Of a stretch of 64,000 nt of DNA, positions 26,963 through 35,902 are shown in pieces. Position 1 is the stretch's first letter, and each line of letters begins with the position of its first letter. The stretch covers positions 62,001 to 126,000 of the forward strand of contig NZ_FUYA01000005.1 of assembly GCF_900167065.1 (NCBI RefSeq), in the 5' to 3' direction. Source of the stretch: Desulfobaculum bizertense DSM 18034 (lineage in GTDB: Bacteria; Desulfobacterota; Desulfovibrionia; Desulfovibrionales; Desulfovibrionaceae). The notes under the pieces are model-generated. The model was not told the DNA's origin. It ran no database searches and saw nothing but the letters and a program-made list of their open reading frames with translations. The translations under genes were made by a program, and so were the position numbers.

Positions 26963-29830
26963 TTATTGAAGCTGTGCGTCAGGCTGATACTGCTGAGCGT
27001 TTTCCTCCAGCGCAGCAAGCTCCAGATCTGAGGACGCCATTCGCCCGTACAGTGTATCCGAAGATTCTTTTGCCAGAGTTTTCAGCATGTTCTTCCAACG
27101 GTCGGTGTCCCCAGCTTTGCGATACAGTCCGGCAACCCGGTACTTGAGCGCAGGATAGCTGGGATCATCCTTCTTCATATGTTTTTCATATTCCGCAGCC
27201 CATTTCAAGGTTTCTGGAATACGACCTGTTTTCTCAGTCACATCCATTAAAATCCGAAGATCATCACGGATGCGGTTTTCATTCCCCTGCGTATCCAGCA
27301 GCAGACTCAAGGATTCCTGCGCATATTCATACGCTTCCTTGTACTTGCGATCATCATAAAGAGACTGAGCCATGAAATTCTGGGCATATGCGCGTTGCCG
27401 AGGATCAAGCTCCTTGTCCTGTGCAAGCTTTTTCCAAAAACTCTTGCTCTTGTCCATCTTGCCAAGATTCTCAAAAGCCAGTCCCTGTGCATAATTCAGC
27501 TCGCGCTGATGCTCAGGGGTCAGCTCCCAATTCTTCACATCCTTTGCGACCTCAACGACCTTATCCCATGCCTGATTATCCAAATACACAGACAGGGCAA
27601 GGCTCATGGCCATCTCAGAAATTTCGGGAATCTGAGGCTTTTTCAGGTACGGCTCAGTCAGGGCCAAAGTCCTGCCGGGCTGCCCCTCTTTCCAGAAACT
27701 CAGACCAAGGGCCATACACGCCCCCGGTGAAAGCTGATCCTTGTGCTCACGCAAGAATGGATACTTCTCCCAAAGCTTCACGATCAGCGGATAATTTTCC
27801 TCCGCAACCAGAGCCTTGGACATCGCGCTAAAGGACTGCATGCCAACATCCACAGCCCGAGGCAACAACTCGCTCTCTGGATAGTTCTTTACAAAATCAC
27901 TCGAGGCTTTCAGTCCATCAAGGTAGCGCTTGTTCCACAGCTCCCAAATGGCCAGCTTAAGCTGTGCCAGCGGAGCCAGCTTGCTTTCTGGATGATCCTT
28001 AATAATTTCTTTGTAGATACGGGAGGGGCGAAGCGTCAGCGGACGGTCAAAGATGGAATACATCTGCGCCAAAGACGGCTCGTCATAAATGCCCTCTTCT
28101 GCAAGACGCATTTTGGACACCAGCCCGCCTTCCCGGTCCGGGAAATCGCTCACTGCCTTTTCATAAATCTCACGAGCCGCATCAAAGCGGTCCATGTTGA
28201 CGTAGGCATCACCAATACGGGCAAGAATAATGTCCGCATCATCGCCACGAGGATCTATATTGTAATAGGCCCAGTAAAAATCCTTGGCAGCCTCGTAGTC
28301 CTTAACCGCGTAAGCGGCGTCACCCTCAAGCTGCAGGAACGGCGGGAACTCAATGTAAAATCGAGGCCAGCGCTTTTCGATGAAGTCGACAATCTTGTAG
28401 GCCTGCTCGTCATAGCCAAGTTCTTTCAGAGAACGGGCCAGACCAAGCGAAGCTTCACGGACAAAGGTGCAGTCTGGGTAGACCTGGACCAGATACTGAA
28501 ATTCATCAGCTGCCCGCTCATAGTCCTTATTCTTAAAATGATAGTCGCCCCAGTAATAATAGGTCAGTGGGACGTTGGGATCGTTCTTGTACTTGTCACG
28601 AAGAATCTTGAAAAAGGCCTTGGCCTCAGGGACATTATCCACGCGCAGGTTCAGCACGCCGCGCTTGAGCAACGCCGCCGGGACCCGGGACGAATCAAGG
28701 TTTGCGTTCATGGCAATTTCGTATGCGCCGTTCACTTCATCAAAATGCCCTGCGAGGTCATCACCGTACTTGGCGTACAGCACATCACCCTTCATATACA
28801 AGGCCTCTTCACGCATGTCCTTTGGCGCACGCTTATCAGAAATAATGTGCCCAAGCTGCTCAAGAGCTGCATCATACTGCTTGCCGTTCTGGGCAATGAT
28901 CGCAGCATTCATGAGCTTGCCAAAATCTGGTCCAGCAGCAGGGGCTTTCTCGGCTTTTTTCAGGCTTTCTGGCTCTGGAGCATCCACGAGGGGCTGAGGC
29001 AGGTCTTTGGACGCAGGACGAGTCTGCGACAAGCGCTCTGCTCTCGCCTCTTTTGCGTTCTTTTTCCCGTCAGCTTTATCAATGCTTCCACGGAATGACC
29101 ACGGCTTTTGCGAAAGCTCTTTGGGCATCGCCGCCTTTTTTTGAGGAGCAGTTTTCTCTGCCTTCACTTGCGGCTGAGCATCGGGATTCTGGGCCGTCGA
29201 TGCGGCCACGGCCTGAGATGCAATTTCTTTTTTGGTAGGAGAAACTCCGCCTTTTTTGCCCAGCTCTCCACGGAATACATTAGGCACTTCATAATGCGTC
29301 CGTTTTTTTTGAGCAGCAGGCTTTTTCACAGACTCAGACGACTTTTTCGCCCTATGCTTCTGTGCCTGAGCAGCAGGAGTTTTTTTTGCGGCAGCTGCCG
29401 AACTTTTTGCACCCTGATCTTTTGCCTTTTTCCAGCGCGCCCCAAGCGGATCGCGAAAAACGTCCACCACAAGACGAGAAGGAGACTTCAGGGTAAAGCT
29501 GACATAGCCAAAGGCATCTGTTCCCAGCCGAATACCAGCGCTCTTGTTCGAGACGTTCACCGCCCGGACAAGCTTGGAATTTCCAAAACGCGGCCGTTTG
29601 CCCGTGTAGGGACCCAGTCCTTGTGGCGCAACAAGTTGCAGCTCATTTCGACCAGTCCGCTTGAGCGTATGCTGCGGAACAGAGTTAGGAAAAGTAAAGA
29701 CAAGGCGCTCCTTATCAGGATGGATGCCGAACCGAAGGTTCATGGCATCTGCATCCAAAGGATGAGAGCACCAGATCATTCCCATCAGGAAAAGCGTGCA
29801 GACCTTGCTGCGGACATTTCGTTTCTTCAC
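26963..29830 (-). CDS. Exported TPR protein with N-terminal AMIN-like domain
   Basis: About 955 residues. An N-terminal signal (KVCTLFLMGMIWCSHPLDADA) is followed by about 100 residues resembling an AMIN domain (LRFGIHPDKERLVFTF ... SRLVVDVFRDPLGARW), then a 170-residue Lys/Ala/Gln-rich linker, then TPR-like helical repeats from about 330 to the end (YYYWGDYHFKNKDYERAADEFQYLVQVYP, KDYEAAKDFYWAYYNIDP, RFDAAREIYEKAVSDFP). I chose GTG 29830 because it gives a normal signal peptide; a TTG at 29866 is in frame. Likely periplasmic scaffold; role unknown. Confidence 0.82.
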   Translation of the reverse strand: MKKRNVRSKVCTLFLMGMIWCSHPLDADAMNLRFGIHPDKERLVFTFPNSVPQHTLKRTGRNELQLVAPQGLGPYTGKRPRFGNSKLVRAVNVSNKSAGIRLGTDAFGYVSFTLKSPSRLVVDVFRDPLGARWKKAKDQGAKSSAAAAKKTPAAQAQKHRAKKSSESVKKPAAQKKRTHYEVPNVFRGELGKKGGVSPTKKEIASQAVAASTAQNPDAQPQVKAEKTAPQKKAAMPKELSQKPWSFRGSIDKADGKKNAKEARAERLSQTRPASKDLPQPLVDAPEPESLKKAEKAPAAGPDFGKLMNAAIIAQNGKQYDAALEQLGHIISDKRAPKDMREEALYMKGDVLYAKYGDDLAGHFDEVNGAYEIAMNANLDSSRVPAALLKRGVLNLRVDNVPEAKAFFKILRDKYKNDPNVPLTYYYWGDYHFKNKDYERAADEFQYLVQVYPDCTFVREASLGLARSLKELGYDEQAYKIVDFIEKRWPRFYIEFPPFLQLEGDAAYAVKDYEAAKDFYWAYYNIDPRGDDADIILARIGDAYVNMDRFDAAREIYEKAVSDFPDREGGLVSKMRLAEEGIYDEPSLAQMYSIFDRPLTLRPSRIYKEIIKDHPESKLAPLAQLKLAIWELWNKRYLDGLKASSDFVKNYPESELLPRAVDVGMQSFSAMSKALVAEENYPLIVKLWEKYPFLREHKDQLSPGACMALGLSFWKEGQPGRTLALTEPYLKKPQIPEISEMAMSLALSVYLDNQAWDKVVEVAKDVKNWELTPEHQRELNYAQGLAFENLGKMDKSKSFWKKLAQDKELDPRQRAYAQNFMAQSLYDDRKYKEAYEYAQESLSLLLDTQGNENRIRDDLRILMDVTEKTGRIPETLKWAAEYEKHMKKDDPSYPALKYRVAGLYRKAGDTDRWKNMLKTLAKESSDTLYGRMASSDLELAALEENAQQYQPDAQLQ

Positions 29831-29938
29831 GAGGGCTCTTCTTGCAATTTGCGTGCAGACTTCCAACCGGAAACAGAATTTCTTCTACTTCCAAAGCATA
29901 AAAGCCTCTCAATTCAATGGATATACCAGAAAGACAGA

Positions 29939-30949
29939 CTAGAGACCTTTCTTCTTGAGCTTCTCGATCAGCGTGGTCCGCTTGATACCAAGAATCTCGG
30001 CAGCCCGATTTTTGACACCGTTAGAAAGCTCCAGGGCTTCCACGAGCAAACGCTCTTCAACAGCATCCAAAAAGCTTTTGAGATCCAGCTCCCGTTCCTG
30101 AAGGTCCTGAATTCTTGGCCAAGAAAAGCCCACCGGCGCAAGAGCTTCTTCACTGGGCTGTGGTGGCGGAGTTTTGCCCACGCAGCGCCAGATCTTTTCA
30201 GGAAGTTCATCCGGTGTAATGATGTCGCCGTCACAAAGAATGGACAGGCGCTCCATGAAGTTTTCCAGCTCGCGAATATTTCCTGGCCAGTCGTATGCCA
30301 AAAGCATCCGGCGAGCTTCGGCAGTCAAAGCCAGGGGCTTCCGCTCCTGTGACGCTGCGAAGCCTCCAAGAAAATGATCTGCCAGCAGTGAAATATCACT
30401 GCCGCGGTCACGCAATGATGGCAAATGAAGTGGAATGACGTTGAGACGATAAAAAAGGTCTTCGCGAAAGTTTCCCTTCTGAACTTCGACTTCCAGATCC
30501 CTATTTGTTGCGGCAACGACACGAACGTCGGCCTGCTGGGTTTTGGTTCCTCCCACACGCTCAAACTCTTTTTCCTGAAGAACTCGCAGGATTTTGACCT
30601 GCAGCGAGAGGTCAAGCTCGCCTATTTCATCAAGAAAGATTGTTCCGCCCTCGGCAAGCTCAAAACGGCCAGCCCGGGAACGGATTGCGTGCGTAAAGGC
30701 ACCCTTTTCATGTCCAAAAAGTTCTGATTCGAGAAGTTCTGCGGGTATTGCTCCGCAGTTGACGGGAACGAAAGGCTTTCCTTTTCGCTTGCTATTCGCG
30801 TGCAGAGCACGAACAAGAAGTTCCTTACCGGTCCCGGATTCTCCAGTCACTAATACCGTGCTATCAGTAGGCGCGACTTTGGCCAGAACCTTGAAAACTT
30901 TTTTTAAGGCGGGACTCTGACCTATGATTCCGCTTTTATCGATATCCAT
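29939..30949 (-). CDS. Sigma-54-dependent transcriptional activator without receiver domain
   Basis: 336 residues. AAA+ domain starts [37 protein letters not shown] (Walker A 36-43), Walker [13 protein letters not shown] near 101-112, [28 protein letters not shown] and [14 protein letters not shown]. The sigma-54-contact loop reads GAFTHA (83-88) instead of GAFTGA. A Fis-type helix-turn-helix ends the protein ([23 protein letters not shown]). The ATG at 30949 has GGAGG four bases upstream; GTG 31000 would add CSHNCGGC. It may control the flagellar sigma-54-type promoters in this window, but that is inference. Confidence 0.93.
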   Translation of the reverse strand: MDIDKSGIIGQSPALKKVFKVLAKVAPTDSTVLVTGESGTGKELLVRALHANSKRKGKPFVPVNCGAIPAELLESELFGHEKGAFTHAIRSRAGRFELAEGGTIFLDEIGELDLSLQVKILRVLQEKEFERVGGTKTQQADVRVVAATNRDLEVEVQKGNFREDLFYRLNVIPLHLPSLRDRGSDISLLADHFLGGFAASQERKPLALTAEARRMLLAYDWPGNIRELENFMERLSILCDGDIITPDELPEKIWRCVGKTPPPQPSEEALAPVGFSWPRIQDLQERELDLKSFLDAVEERLLVEALELSNGVKNRAAEILGIKRTTLIEKLKKKGL

Positions 30950-31460
30950 GCATCCTCCACAATTGTGCGAACACTCCCCCACATTCGGCGTGTCTTCCAC
31001 ACTCGTGTGAAATTCTTTGCCCGCACATTGGTGTCAATCTCATGACAAAGACATCATGATAACGCTCTTCCTTCTCATACCGGGCGCGGCAACAGACGAT
31101 CGGAAAATCCTGTAAAGGATCCCGATAGGATGGAATCGTAGGCCTGATCGATGCGAACACGCGCCCCTCCTAGAGAGCATGGGATGTCTCTCTATTCTAT
31201 CAGAGGCGCATGAAACGAACACGTAAAAAGGTTTCATCTCCTCATAGCCAGACCCCGAAGGCCTCCAGCACATGCTGGTCAAGCCCCCTCTGGCTACAAA
31301 TCAGGATATCGCTTACAGCCCAAGCAGTCCTGATTTTTGCAGTGGCCCCCCAGCGCACTGCATACCATCTCCTTAAGAAAAACCCTGCAGTTGCCGGTGC
31401 AACTGCTTTAAAGCGCAGTTTTACGGCCCCCAGACAAAAAAGTCAAAGGGACAAAGTATC
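30950..31460. other. Intergenic region between the sigma-54 activator and folE2
   Basis: No gene is supported. A minus-strand TTGACA (31037-31032) lies 83 bases upstream of the activator start but has no good -10. AATCAGGA (31299-31306) and TCCTGATT (31328-31335) form an inverted repeat followed by T to 31338, terminator-like on the plus strand although no plus gene lies upstream. Confidence 0.5.
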
Positions 31461-32243
31461 TTAGTGAGTATTCTCCATCTCGATACTCGCATACGCGCTA
31501 TGATTATGAATAGACTCCTGGCTTTCCACATCAACCCGGAACCACGAAACCTGCTCCATCTTCTGGAGAGAATGCGCCGCAGAGCGGACCACATCTTCCA
31601 CAAAAGCCGGATTGGCAAAAGCAGAATCAACCACGTCTCGTTCATCTTCGCGCTTGAGCACAGAATGAACCGGGGAGGAGCCAGCTTTTTCAGCAACAGC
31701 AATCAGGTCTTCAATCCACACCAGTCCTGTCGACCGGGTACGAATTGTTACAATGGCCCGCTGGCTGTGCGCTCCACCGTGACAGATAGCCAAAGAGCAC
31801 GGACAGACAGTCATCACAGGCACTTCGACGCCCAGCACAAAGCTCAGCTGATCACCTTCGAGAACACCTGTGAGTTCACACTGATAATCCATCAGTCCTT
31901 TGCTTCCTGTACTCGGAGCCGTGCGCTCCAGAAAATATGGGAATCGGAAGGTCAAATGGGCGCGCTTGGCCTGAAGCCTTTCGCGAACATTACCCAAAAG
32001 GCGTTTGAAGCTCTTGTAGTCCAGTTCTTCGTCCCACGCTTCAAGAGCCTCCACAAATCGGCTCATGTGGGTGCCCTTGAACTCTGCAGGAAGATCCACA
32101 GAAAGGTCAACACTTGCAACAGTGTGCTGAACATTCTCTTTGTGATCCCGGTTGCGAACCAGAATAGGAGTACGCAATTCCTTCACGCCAACACGATCAA
32201 TAGGCATGGCCACTTTTGCTGGGCCATTTTGAACATCCTGCAT
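31461..32243 (-). CDS. folE2: GTP cyclohydrolase FolE2 (type IB)
   Basis: Converts GTP to 7,8-dihydroneopterin triphosphate for folate or queuosine-type pathways. 260 residues. C147-P-C-S, then CHGGAHSQR with H159, correspond to the metal-ligand Cys and His of FolE2; other blocks are [21 protein letters not shown] and [12 protein letters not shown]. Type IB enzymes are less strict for zinc than FolE. It starts 5 bases after the nikR stop, so the two are coupled. Confidence 0.96.
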   Translation of the reverse strand: MQDVQNGPAKVAMPIDRVGVKELRTPILVRNRDHKENVQHTVASVDLSVDLPAEFKGTHMSRFVEALEAWDEELDYKSFKRLLGNVRERLQAKRAHLTFRFPYFLERTAPSTGSKGLMDYQCELTGVLEGDQLSFVLGVEVPVMTVCPCSLAICHGGAHSQRAIVTIRTRSTGLVWIEDLIAVAEKAGSSPVHSVLKREDERDVVDSAFANPAFVEDVVRSAAHSLQKMEQVSWFRVDVESQESIHNHSAYASIEMENTH

Positions 32244-32248
32244 GGAAA

Positions 32249-32668
32249 CTATACCAAATCCTGTCCAGTCGTTGTCAGGCTCAGCTTGCCGTGCTTCACT
32301 CCCTTGGTGGAAACAAGGCGCTGGCCCAGATTACGGATTTCGCCTGCGGTGCCTCTGAGCACCAGAACTTCTAGGCAATTGAAATGATCCAGATGAACAT
32401 GCAGCGAAGACATAATCAGATGATGAGCCTCGTGCTGCAATTCTGTGAGACGCTGTGAAAGGTTACTTTGATGATGGTCATAGACCAGGGTCAGCGTCCC
32501 GGCGACTTCGTGATTTTCGTCAGTCCACTCGTTTTTGACGAGGGTATTTCGGATGAGGTCACGAATAGCCTCAGACCGGGTCTGATAACTGTTTTCTTCA
32601 CAGTGCCGGTCAAATTTGTCGAGGAGGTCCGAATCGAGTGAGACTCCAAACCGAATTGTCTTTCCCAT
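32249..32668 (-). CDS. nikR: Nickel-responsive regulator NikR
   Basis: 139 residues. The ribbon-helix-helix DNA-binding part is [37 protein letters not shown]. The ACT-like nickel domain keeps the square-planar ligand set: H79, H90, H92 (HVHLDHFNC) and C98, with the same spacing as E. coli H76/H87/H89/C95. GGAGG lies five bases before the ATG. It usually represses nickel uptake genes; here it is directly upstream of folE2. Confidence 0.96.
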   Translation of the reverse strand: MGKTIRFGVSLDSDLLDKFDRHCEENSYQTRSEAIRDLIRNTLVKNEWTDENHEVAGTLTLVYDHHQSNLSQRLTELQHEAHHLIMSSLHVHLDHFNCLEVLVLRGTAGEIRNLGQRLVSTKGVKHGKLSLTTTGQDLV

Positions 32669-32714
32669 TACATCCTCCGCGAATTCTGGTGTTTTTCATG
32701 CTAACCACTTAGGG

Positions 32715-33392
32715 TCAAGCCTTTTTTACAATCTCAAGCAAATGCAGGGTAACGGAATGCTTTTCCCACTCCAGAGAACGGGTAAACACCCGTGTAAAAT
32801 CCCAGCCCCGCTGCTCTATAGCCCCTTTAAATGGTCTTGCAACAACTCTATTGGGTTCTACAATCCATGCCCGGCCTCCGGGAACAAGACTCCAGTCCAA
32901 AAATTCTGCCACAGTCTCCACAAAAGACGGCTCATAGACAATATCTCCGCCCCAGACAAAGTCTGCGGAATGCTGCGCAAGGGCAGGCTTTCGCCAGTCC
33001 ATCACAGCCCATGTTACCCGTGGTATACCAAGACGCCGCTGAGTCTCTGCCGCATAAACCAGTGGCTCAAACTCATAGTCTAACGCCAAGACCTGCGCCC
33101 CACACTGTGCAGCACACAGTGCCGAAAGCCCAAGGCCGCAGCCCATGTCAACACACCGTGCGTGCTGAATGCACTCTTTGTGCGCCTCAAGCCATTCACA
33201 CAGCACAAGGCTCGACGGCCAGAGTTCAGCCCAGTACGGTGCTCGTTCCTCTTCGCCAGTCTTTCCAATGCTCTCCCACAGAGCTTCAAAATTGGACGGG
33301 CGAAGAAGGGGCCATGTTTTTCCGGCACAGTCAACGCGAAGAGTCGTCGTCCCCAGCCGCTCAAAAACAGAGCCTGTTTCCTGCTGAACCAT
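32715..33392 (-). CDS. Class I SAM-dependent methyltransferase, METTL21/Methyltransf_16-like
   Basis: 225 residues from the ATG at 33392. PYWAELWPSSLVLCEWL precedes the SAM-binding loop RCVDMGCGLGLSALCAAQCGAQVLALDY, then AVMDWRKP and FVWGGDIVYEP, an arrangement typical of protein-lysine or small-molecule N-methyltransferases of this group. The substrate cannot be read from sequence. The start lacks a good Shine-Dalgarno. It lies 46 bases upstream of nikR with no terminator between. Confidence 0.82.
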   Translation of the reverse strand: MVQQETGSVFERLGTTTLRVDCAGKTWPLLRPSNFEALWESIGKTGEEERAPYWAELWPSSLVLCEWLEAHKECIQHARCVDMGCGLGLSALCAAQCGAQVLALDYEFEPLVYAAETQRRLGIPRVTWAVMDWRKPALAQHSADFVWGGDIVYEPSFVETVAEFLDWSLVPGGRAWIVEPNRVVARPFKGAIEQRGWDFTRVFTRSLEWEKHSVTLHLLEIVKKA

Positions 33393-33546
33393 GATTTTTC
33401 TACTTGTTTTCAGAACGCCGCAGAATGCGGCTATCACAAGGGCGGTACACCGACCGTAACACGCTGTCAATTCAGCGTGTCCGATTCATAGCATATACCA
33501 CTCGTTTCGCAAGGATTCTGTGCTATCCATCAAAATATTTGGAAAC

Positions 33547-33577
33547 AAAAAAGCGCCGCAGAAAAATTCCACGGCGC
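33547..33577 (-). terminator. Terminator after the MauE-like gene
   Basis: Minus strand GCGCCG (33577-33572) pairs with CGGCGC (33558-33553), then six T (33552-33547). A T run also follows on the plus strand. Confidence 0.8.
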
Positions 33578-33585
33578 GTCCTTTT

Positions 33586-34416
33586 TTATTTCTTTTCTTC
33601 TGAATCGAGCTTCGTACTTTCCTCTTTTCCGGTTTGTACGCTCTCTTCTTCAGCTTCGGTTTCGACCTCTGGCTCAAGCTCAGGCTCAACCTCTGGATCT
33701 AGGGGCATTGCAATCGGCTCAGCCCCAGGCTCAGGCTCTTCTTTTGGCTTCTCTGTATCCTGATTTTCATCAGGCACATCATGCAGCAAGGATTCTGGCC
33801 TGCGCTCTTCTGTGGAATCGGAGTGTTCAGGGACATTTCCCAGTGCCCCCCAGCGTGCGCGGGCAGCAGAGACTCCAGCGCGTTCTGGCTGAGGCTCATC
33901 AGCTCCAAAATTTCCAACAGTAAAAACTTCGGAGTCAGCTGTTTGCGGGCGGGTTCGGCCTGTCCGAATGTCTTCCATCAGCAGGGCCAAAGCCTTGGCC
34001 TCGGCCTGTTCAACAAAGCCACGCCACAGGACAACCACCGCCATGAGCAGCAAAACTGTATCGCGCCACACCGAGTGGATCATATCGCCCTTTGCATCAG
34101 GGCGAACAGAGAAGCATCCGCAGCTCACATCAAGCCCGCGGGCAACGTTGAACCACATCAGGCCAATAAAGGTCAGCAGCATCAGCACAACAATCAATGC
34201 CGCGCCTCTTCGGAATGCCCGGAACATAAGCGCGATACCGCACACAAGTTCCAGCCACGGAAGCACTATCGCAATAGGATTAACAAAGGCGACAGGAATC
34301 ACCTGATAATTCACGATAACCTGTGCGAAAAATTCCGGATGCAGAATTTTATCGACCGAGGCAAGGATAAACAGAACGCCAAGAATTCGGGAAAACCATG
34401 CAGCACATGTTCTCAT
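33586..34416 (-). CDS. MauE/DoxX-family membrane protein with acidic tail
   Basis: 276 residues. Four membrane segments near 6-25, 44-65, 71-92 and 116-135. DVSCGCFS (Cys 99 and 101) sits in the loop before the fourth segment, as in MauE/methylamine-utilisation-type redox membrane proteins. Residues about 190-276 are a Glu/Pro-rich, probably disordered tail (EPEPGAEP, EVEPELEPEVETEAEEE). It overlaps the rhodanese stop by four bases (ATGA), so they are translated together. Likely part of a membrane thiol-redox unit; substrate unknown. Confidence 0.8.
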   Translation of the reverse strand: MRTCAAWFSRILGVLFILASVDKILHPEFFAQVIVNYQVIPVAFVNPIAIVLPWLELVCGIALMFRAFRRGAALIVVLMLLTFIGLMWFNVARGLDVSCGCFSVRPDAKGDMIHSVWRDTVLLLMAVVVLWRGFVEQAEAKALALLMEDIRTGRTRPQTADSEVFTVGNFGADEPQPERAGVSAARARWGALGNVPEHSDSTEERRPESLLHDVPDENQDTEKPKEEPEPGAEPIAMPLDPEVEPELEPEVETEAEEESVQTGKEESTKLDSEEKK

Positions 34417-34931
34417 CGGCTCATCTCCACAAGTCCGTCAGCCTCAATCCAGCCTTCAAAGCCCTGCTCATACACATAGACATTGGAATAGCCCAACATC
34501 AGCAGGTTTTCCGCAAGCTCGTTACTCATTCGGCAACTCAGTGAGCTACAGTACACAATCAGGGGCAGGGTCTGATTTTCTGCCGGACCCAAAAGCTCCA
34601 TTGCATCCTCGGAGAACATCCCAGGCGATATGTTTACCGCGTCGGGGACATGCCCTTCACTAAAATCTTCCGGGAAACGGGCATCAACAAAAACAGCACC
34701 CTTTTCAGTAAACAGATCCAGTGCCTGCTCCGTTGTCACAACGCCAACGGTCCCCGCTTCTGGAAGCCCGTCGTTTTGTTGCACAACTGTTGTTGTTTTT
34801 AGTGGAACCTGTTCCCAGCTCAATCCCTTGGGATTATGCATGTTGGCTATGTACGCCAGCCCCAATGCCAGAGCACAAAGAAAAAGAATTTCGTAGCACA
34901 CAGTCAGTTTCGGTGAAAACACTCGCATCAT
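34413..34931 (-). CDS. Membrane-anchored rhodanese-like protein
   Basis: 172 residues. An uncleaved N-terminal segment (about 10-29, YEILFLCALALGLAYIA) anchors a single rhodanese domain (68-170): VVTTEQALDLFTEKGAVFVDARFPEDFSEGHVPDAVNI, then the active loop C128-SSLSC-R134, and MLGYSNVYVYEQGFEGWIEADGL. Two Cys in the loop is unusual. The domain should lie outside the cytoplasm, facing the MauE partner. It is divergent from a second, cytosolic rhodanese gene. Confidence 0.88.
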   Translation of the reverse strand: MMRVFSPKLTVCYEILFLCALALGLAYIANMHNPKGLSWEQVPLKTTTVVQQNDGLPEAGTVGVVTTEQALDLFTEKGAVFVDARFPEDFSEGHVPDAVNISPGMFSEDAMELLGPAENQTLPLIVYCSSLSCRMSNELAENLLMLGYSNVYVYEQGFEGWIEADGLVEMSR

Positions 34932-35000
34932 AACCAGCCTTTCATCACGCAGTTAAACCACATCCTCAGCCATTTCTCTTTTCGCAAAGCTGCCCCTGTG

Positions 35001-35055
35001 CAGGGTGACAGCTTTCTTCACCCTGTGTTATCATACGATCTCAAACAGATAACAC
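35001..35055. promoter_or_regulatory. Two abutting inverted repeats in the divergent rhodanese control region
   Basis: CAGGGTGA (35001-35008) with TCACCCTG (35018-35025), and GTGTTATC (35025-35032) with GATAACAC (35048-35055), both perfect and sharing one base. They lie between the two divergent starts (34931 and 35075). Operator-like. Confidence 0.55.
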
Positions 35056-35074
35056 AACAAAACGGGATAATCAC

Positions 35075-35902
35075 ATGTCAGAATATGTTAAACGTGTTGA
35101 TTCCGAACAGATCCGCAAGCAACTCACCGAACGTGGCAACCAAAACATGATTCTGCTCGATATCCGGCAGGACTGGGAATACGAGGAAGAGCACCTTCCC
35201 GGCGCCCTGCACATCCCTCTGCCAGAATTAACCCAGCGTCTGGATGAACTTCCGCTCCATCGCCCCATTGTTGTCTATTGCCGCTCTGGCGCACGAAGTG
35301 CAGCTGCCGCAACGCTCCTCAAGGCGCAAGACTTTGAGGACGTGTCCAACATGACAGGCGGCATGAACAGCTGGCTTGGCATCTCTGCCGTCGGCCCTTC
35401 AAGCGCCGGGCTTGCCGTCTTTACCCCAGATGCAACCGAAGCTGAAATTATTACCGTTGCCTGCCGCATGGAAGAGCAGCTTTCACGCTTCTATTCTCAG
35501 CTTGCCAAAGAAAATACCGACGCAGAACTGGTCGGCACACTCACGCGGCTCGCATCTTTTGAACAAAAACACAAGTCTTGGCTTCTTATTACGTATCGGC
35601 AGCTTATGGGGCATGAACTTGATCTCAATCTCCTCACCGAATCCATCCCGCCCACAGAAGCACTCGAAGGTGGACTCACTGCCGAGGAATTTATTGAGTA
35701 CAACCGTCCCGCGCTTTCAGACAGCCTCTCGATCATTGAAACCGGAATGATGTTTGAAACTCAGGCTCTAGATCTCTATCTTCGCTGCTCAAAGCGCCCA
35801 CCTCGGCAAGAAAGCAAAATGCTCTTTTACAAGCTCGCCGAAGAAGAAAAACGGCATCTCAAGGCCTTGGCAACGCTCATGGACAAGATGCAGCACAGCT
35901 AG
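35075..35902 (+). CDS. Rhodanese domain fused to a ferritin-like diiron domain
   Basis: 275 residues, no signal. Residues 5-105 are a rhodanese: LLDIRQDWEYEEEHLPGALHIPL, active loop C69-RSGARS, GGMNSWLG. Residues about 122-270 are a four-helix ferritin-like domain with two ExxH pairs (E163/H166, E258/H261) and further Glu at 134 and 228, the pattern of rubrerythrin-type diiron sites. No rubredoxin domain. A sulfur-transfer step coupled to a diiron centre is suggested by the fusion but not proven. Confidence 0.88.
   Translation: MSEYVKRVDSEQIRKQLTERGNQNMILLDIRQDWEYEEEHLPGALHIPLPELTQRLDELPLHRPIVVYCRSGARSAAAATLLKAQDFEDVSNMTGGMNSWLGISAVGPSSAGLAVFTPDATEAEIITVACRMEEQLSRFYSQLAKENTDAELVGTLTRLASFEQKHKSWLLITYRQLMGHELDLNLLTESIPPTEALEGGLTAEEFIEYNRPALSDSLSIIETGMMFETQALDLYLRCSKRPPRQESKMLFYKLAEEEKRHLKALATLMDKMQHS

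Noticed and set aside
29832-29858. Possible sigma-54 promoter for the TPR gene (CTGCACG-N4-TTGCA on the minus strand)
   Set aside because: The invariant GG of the -24 box is TG, so it was kept only as a remark.
31210-31464. 84-residue plus-strand frame in the activator-folE2 gap
   Set aside because: No ribosome binding site, no hydrophobic or domain pattern, biased composition.
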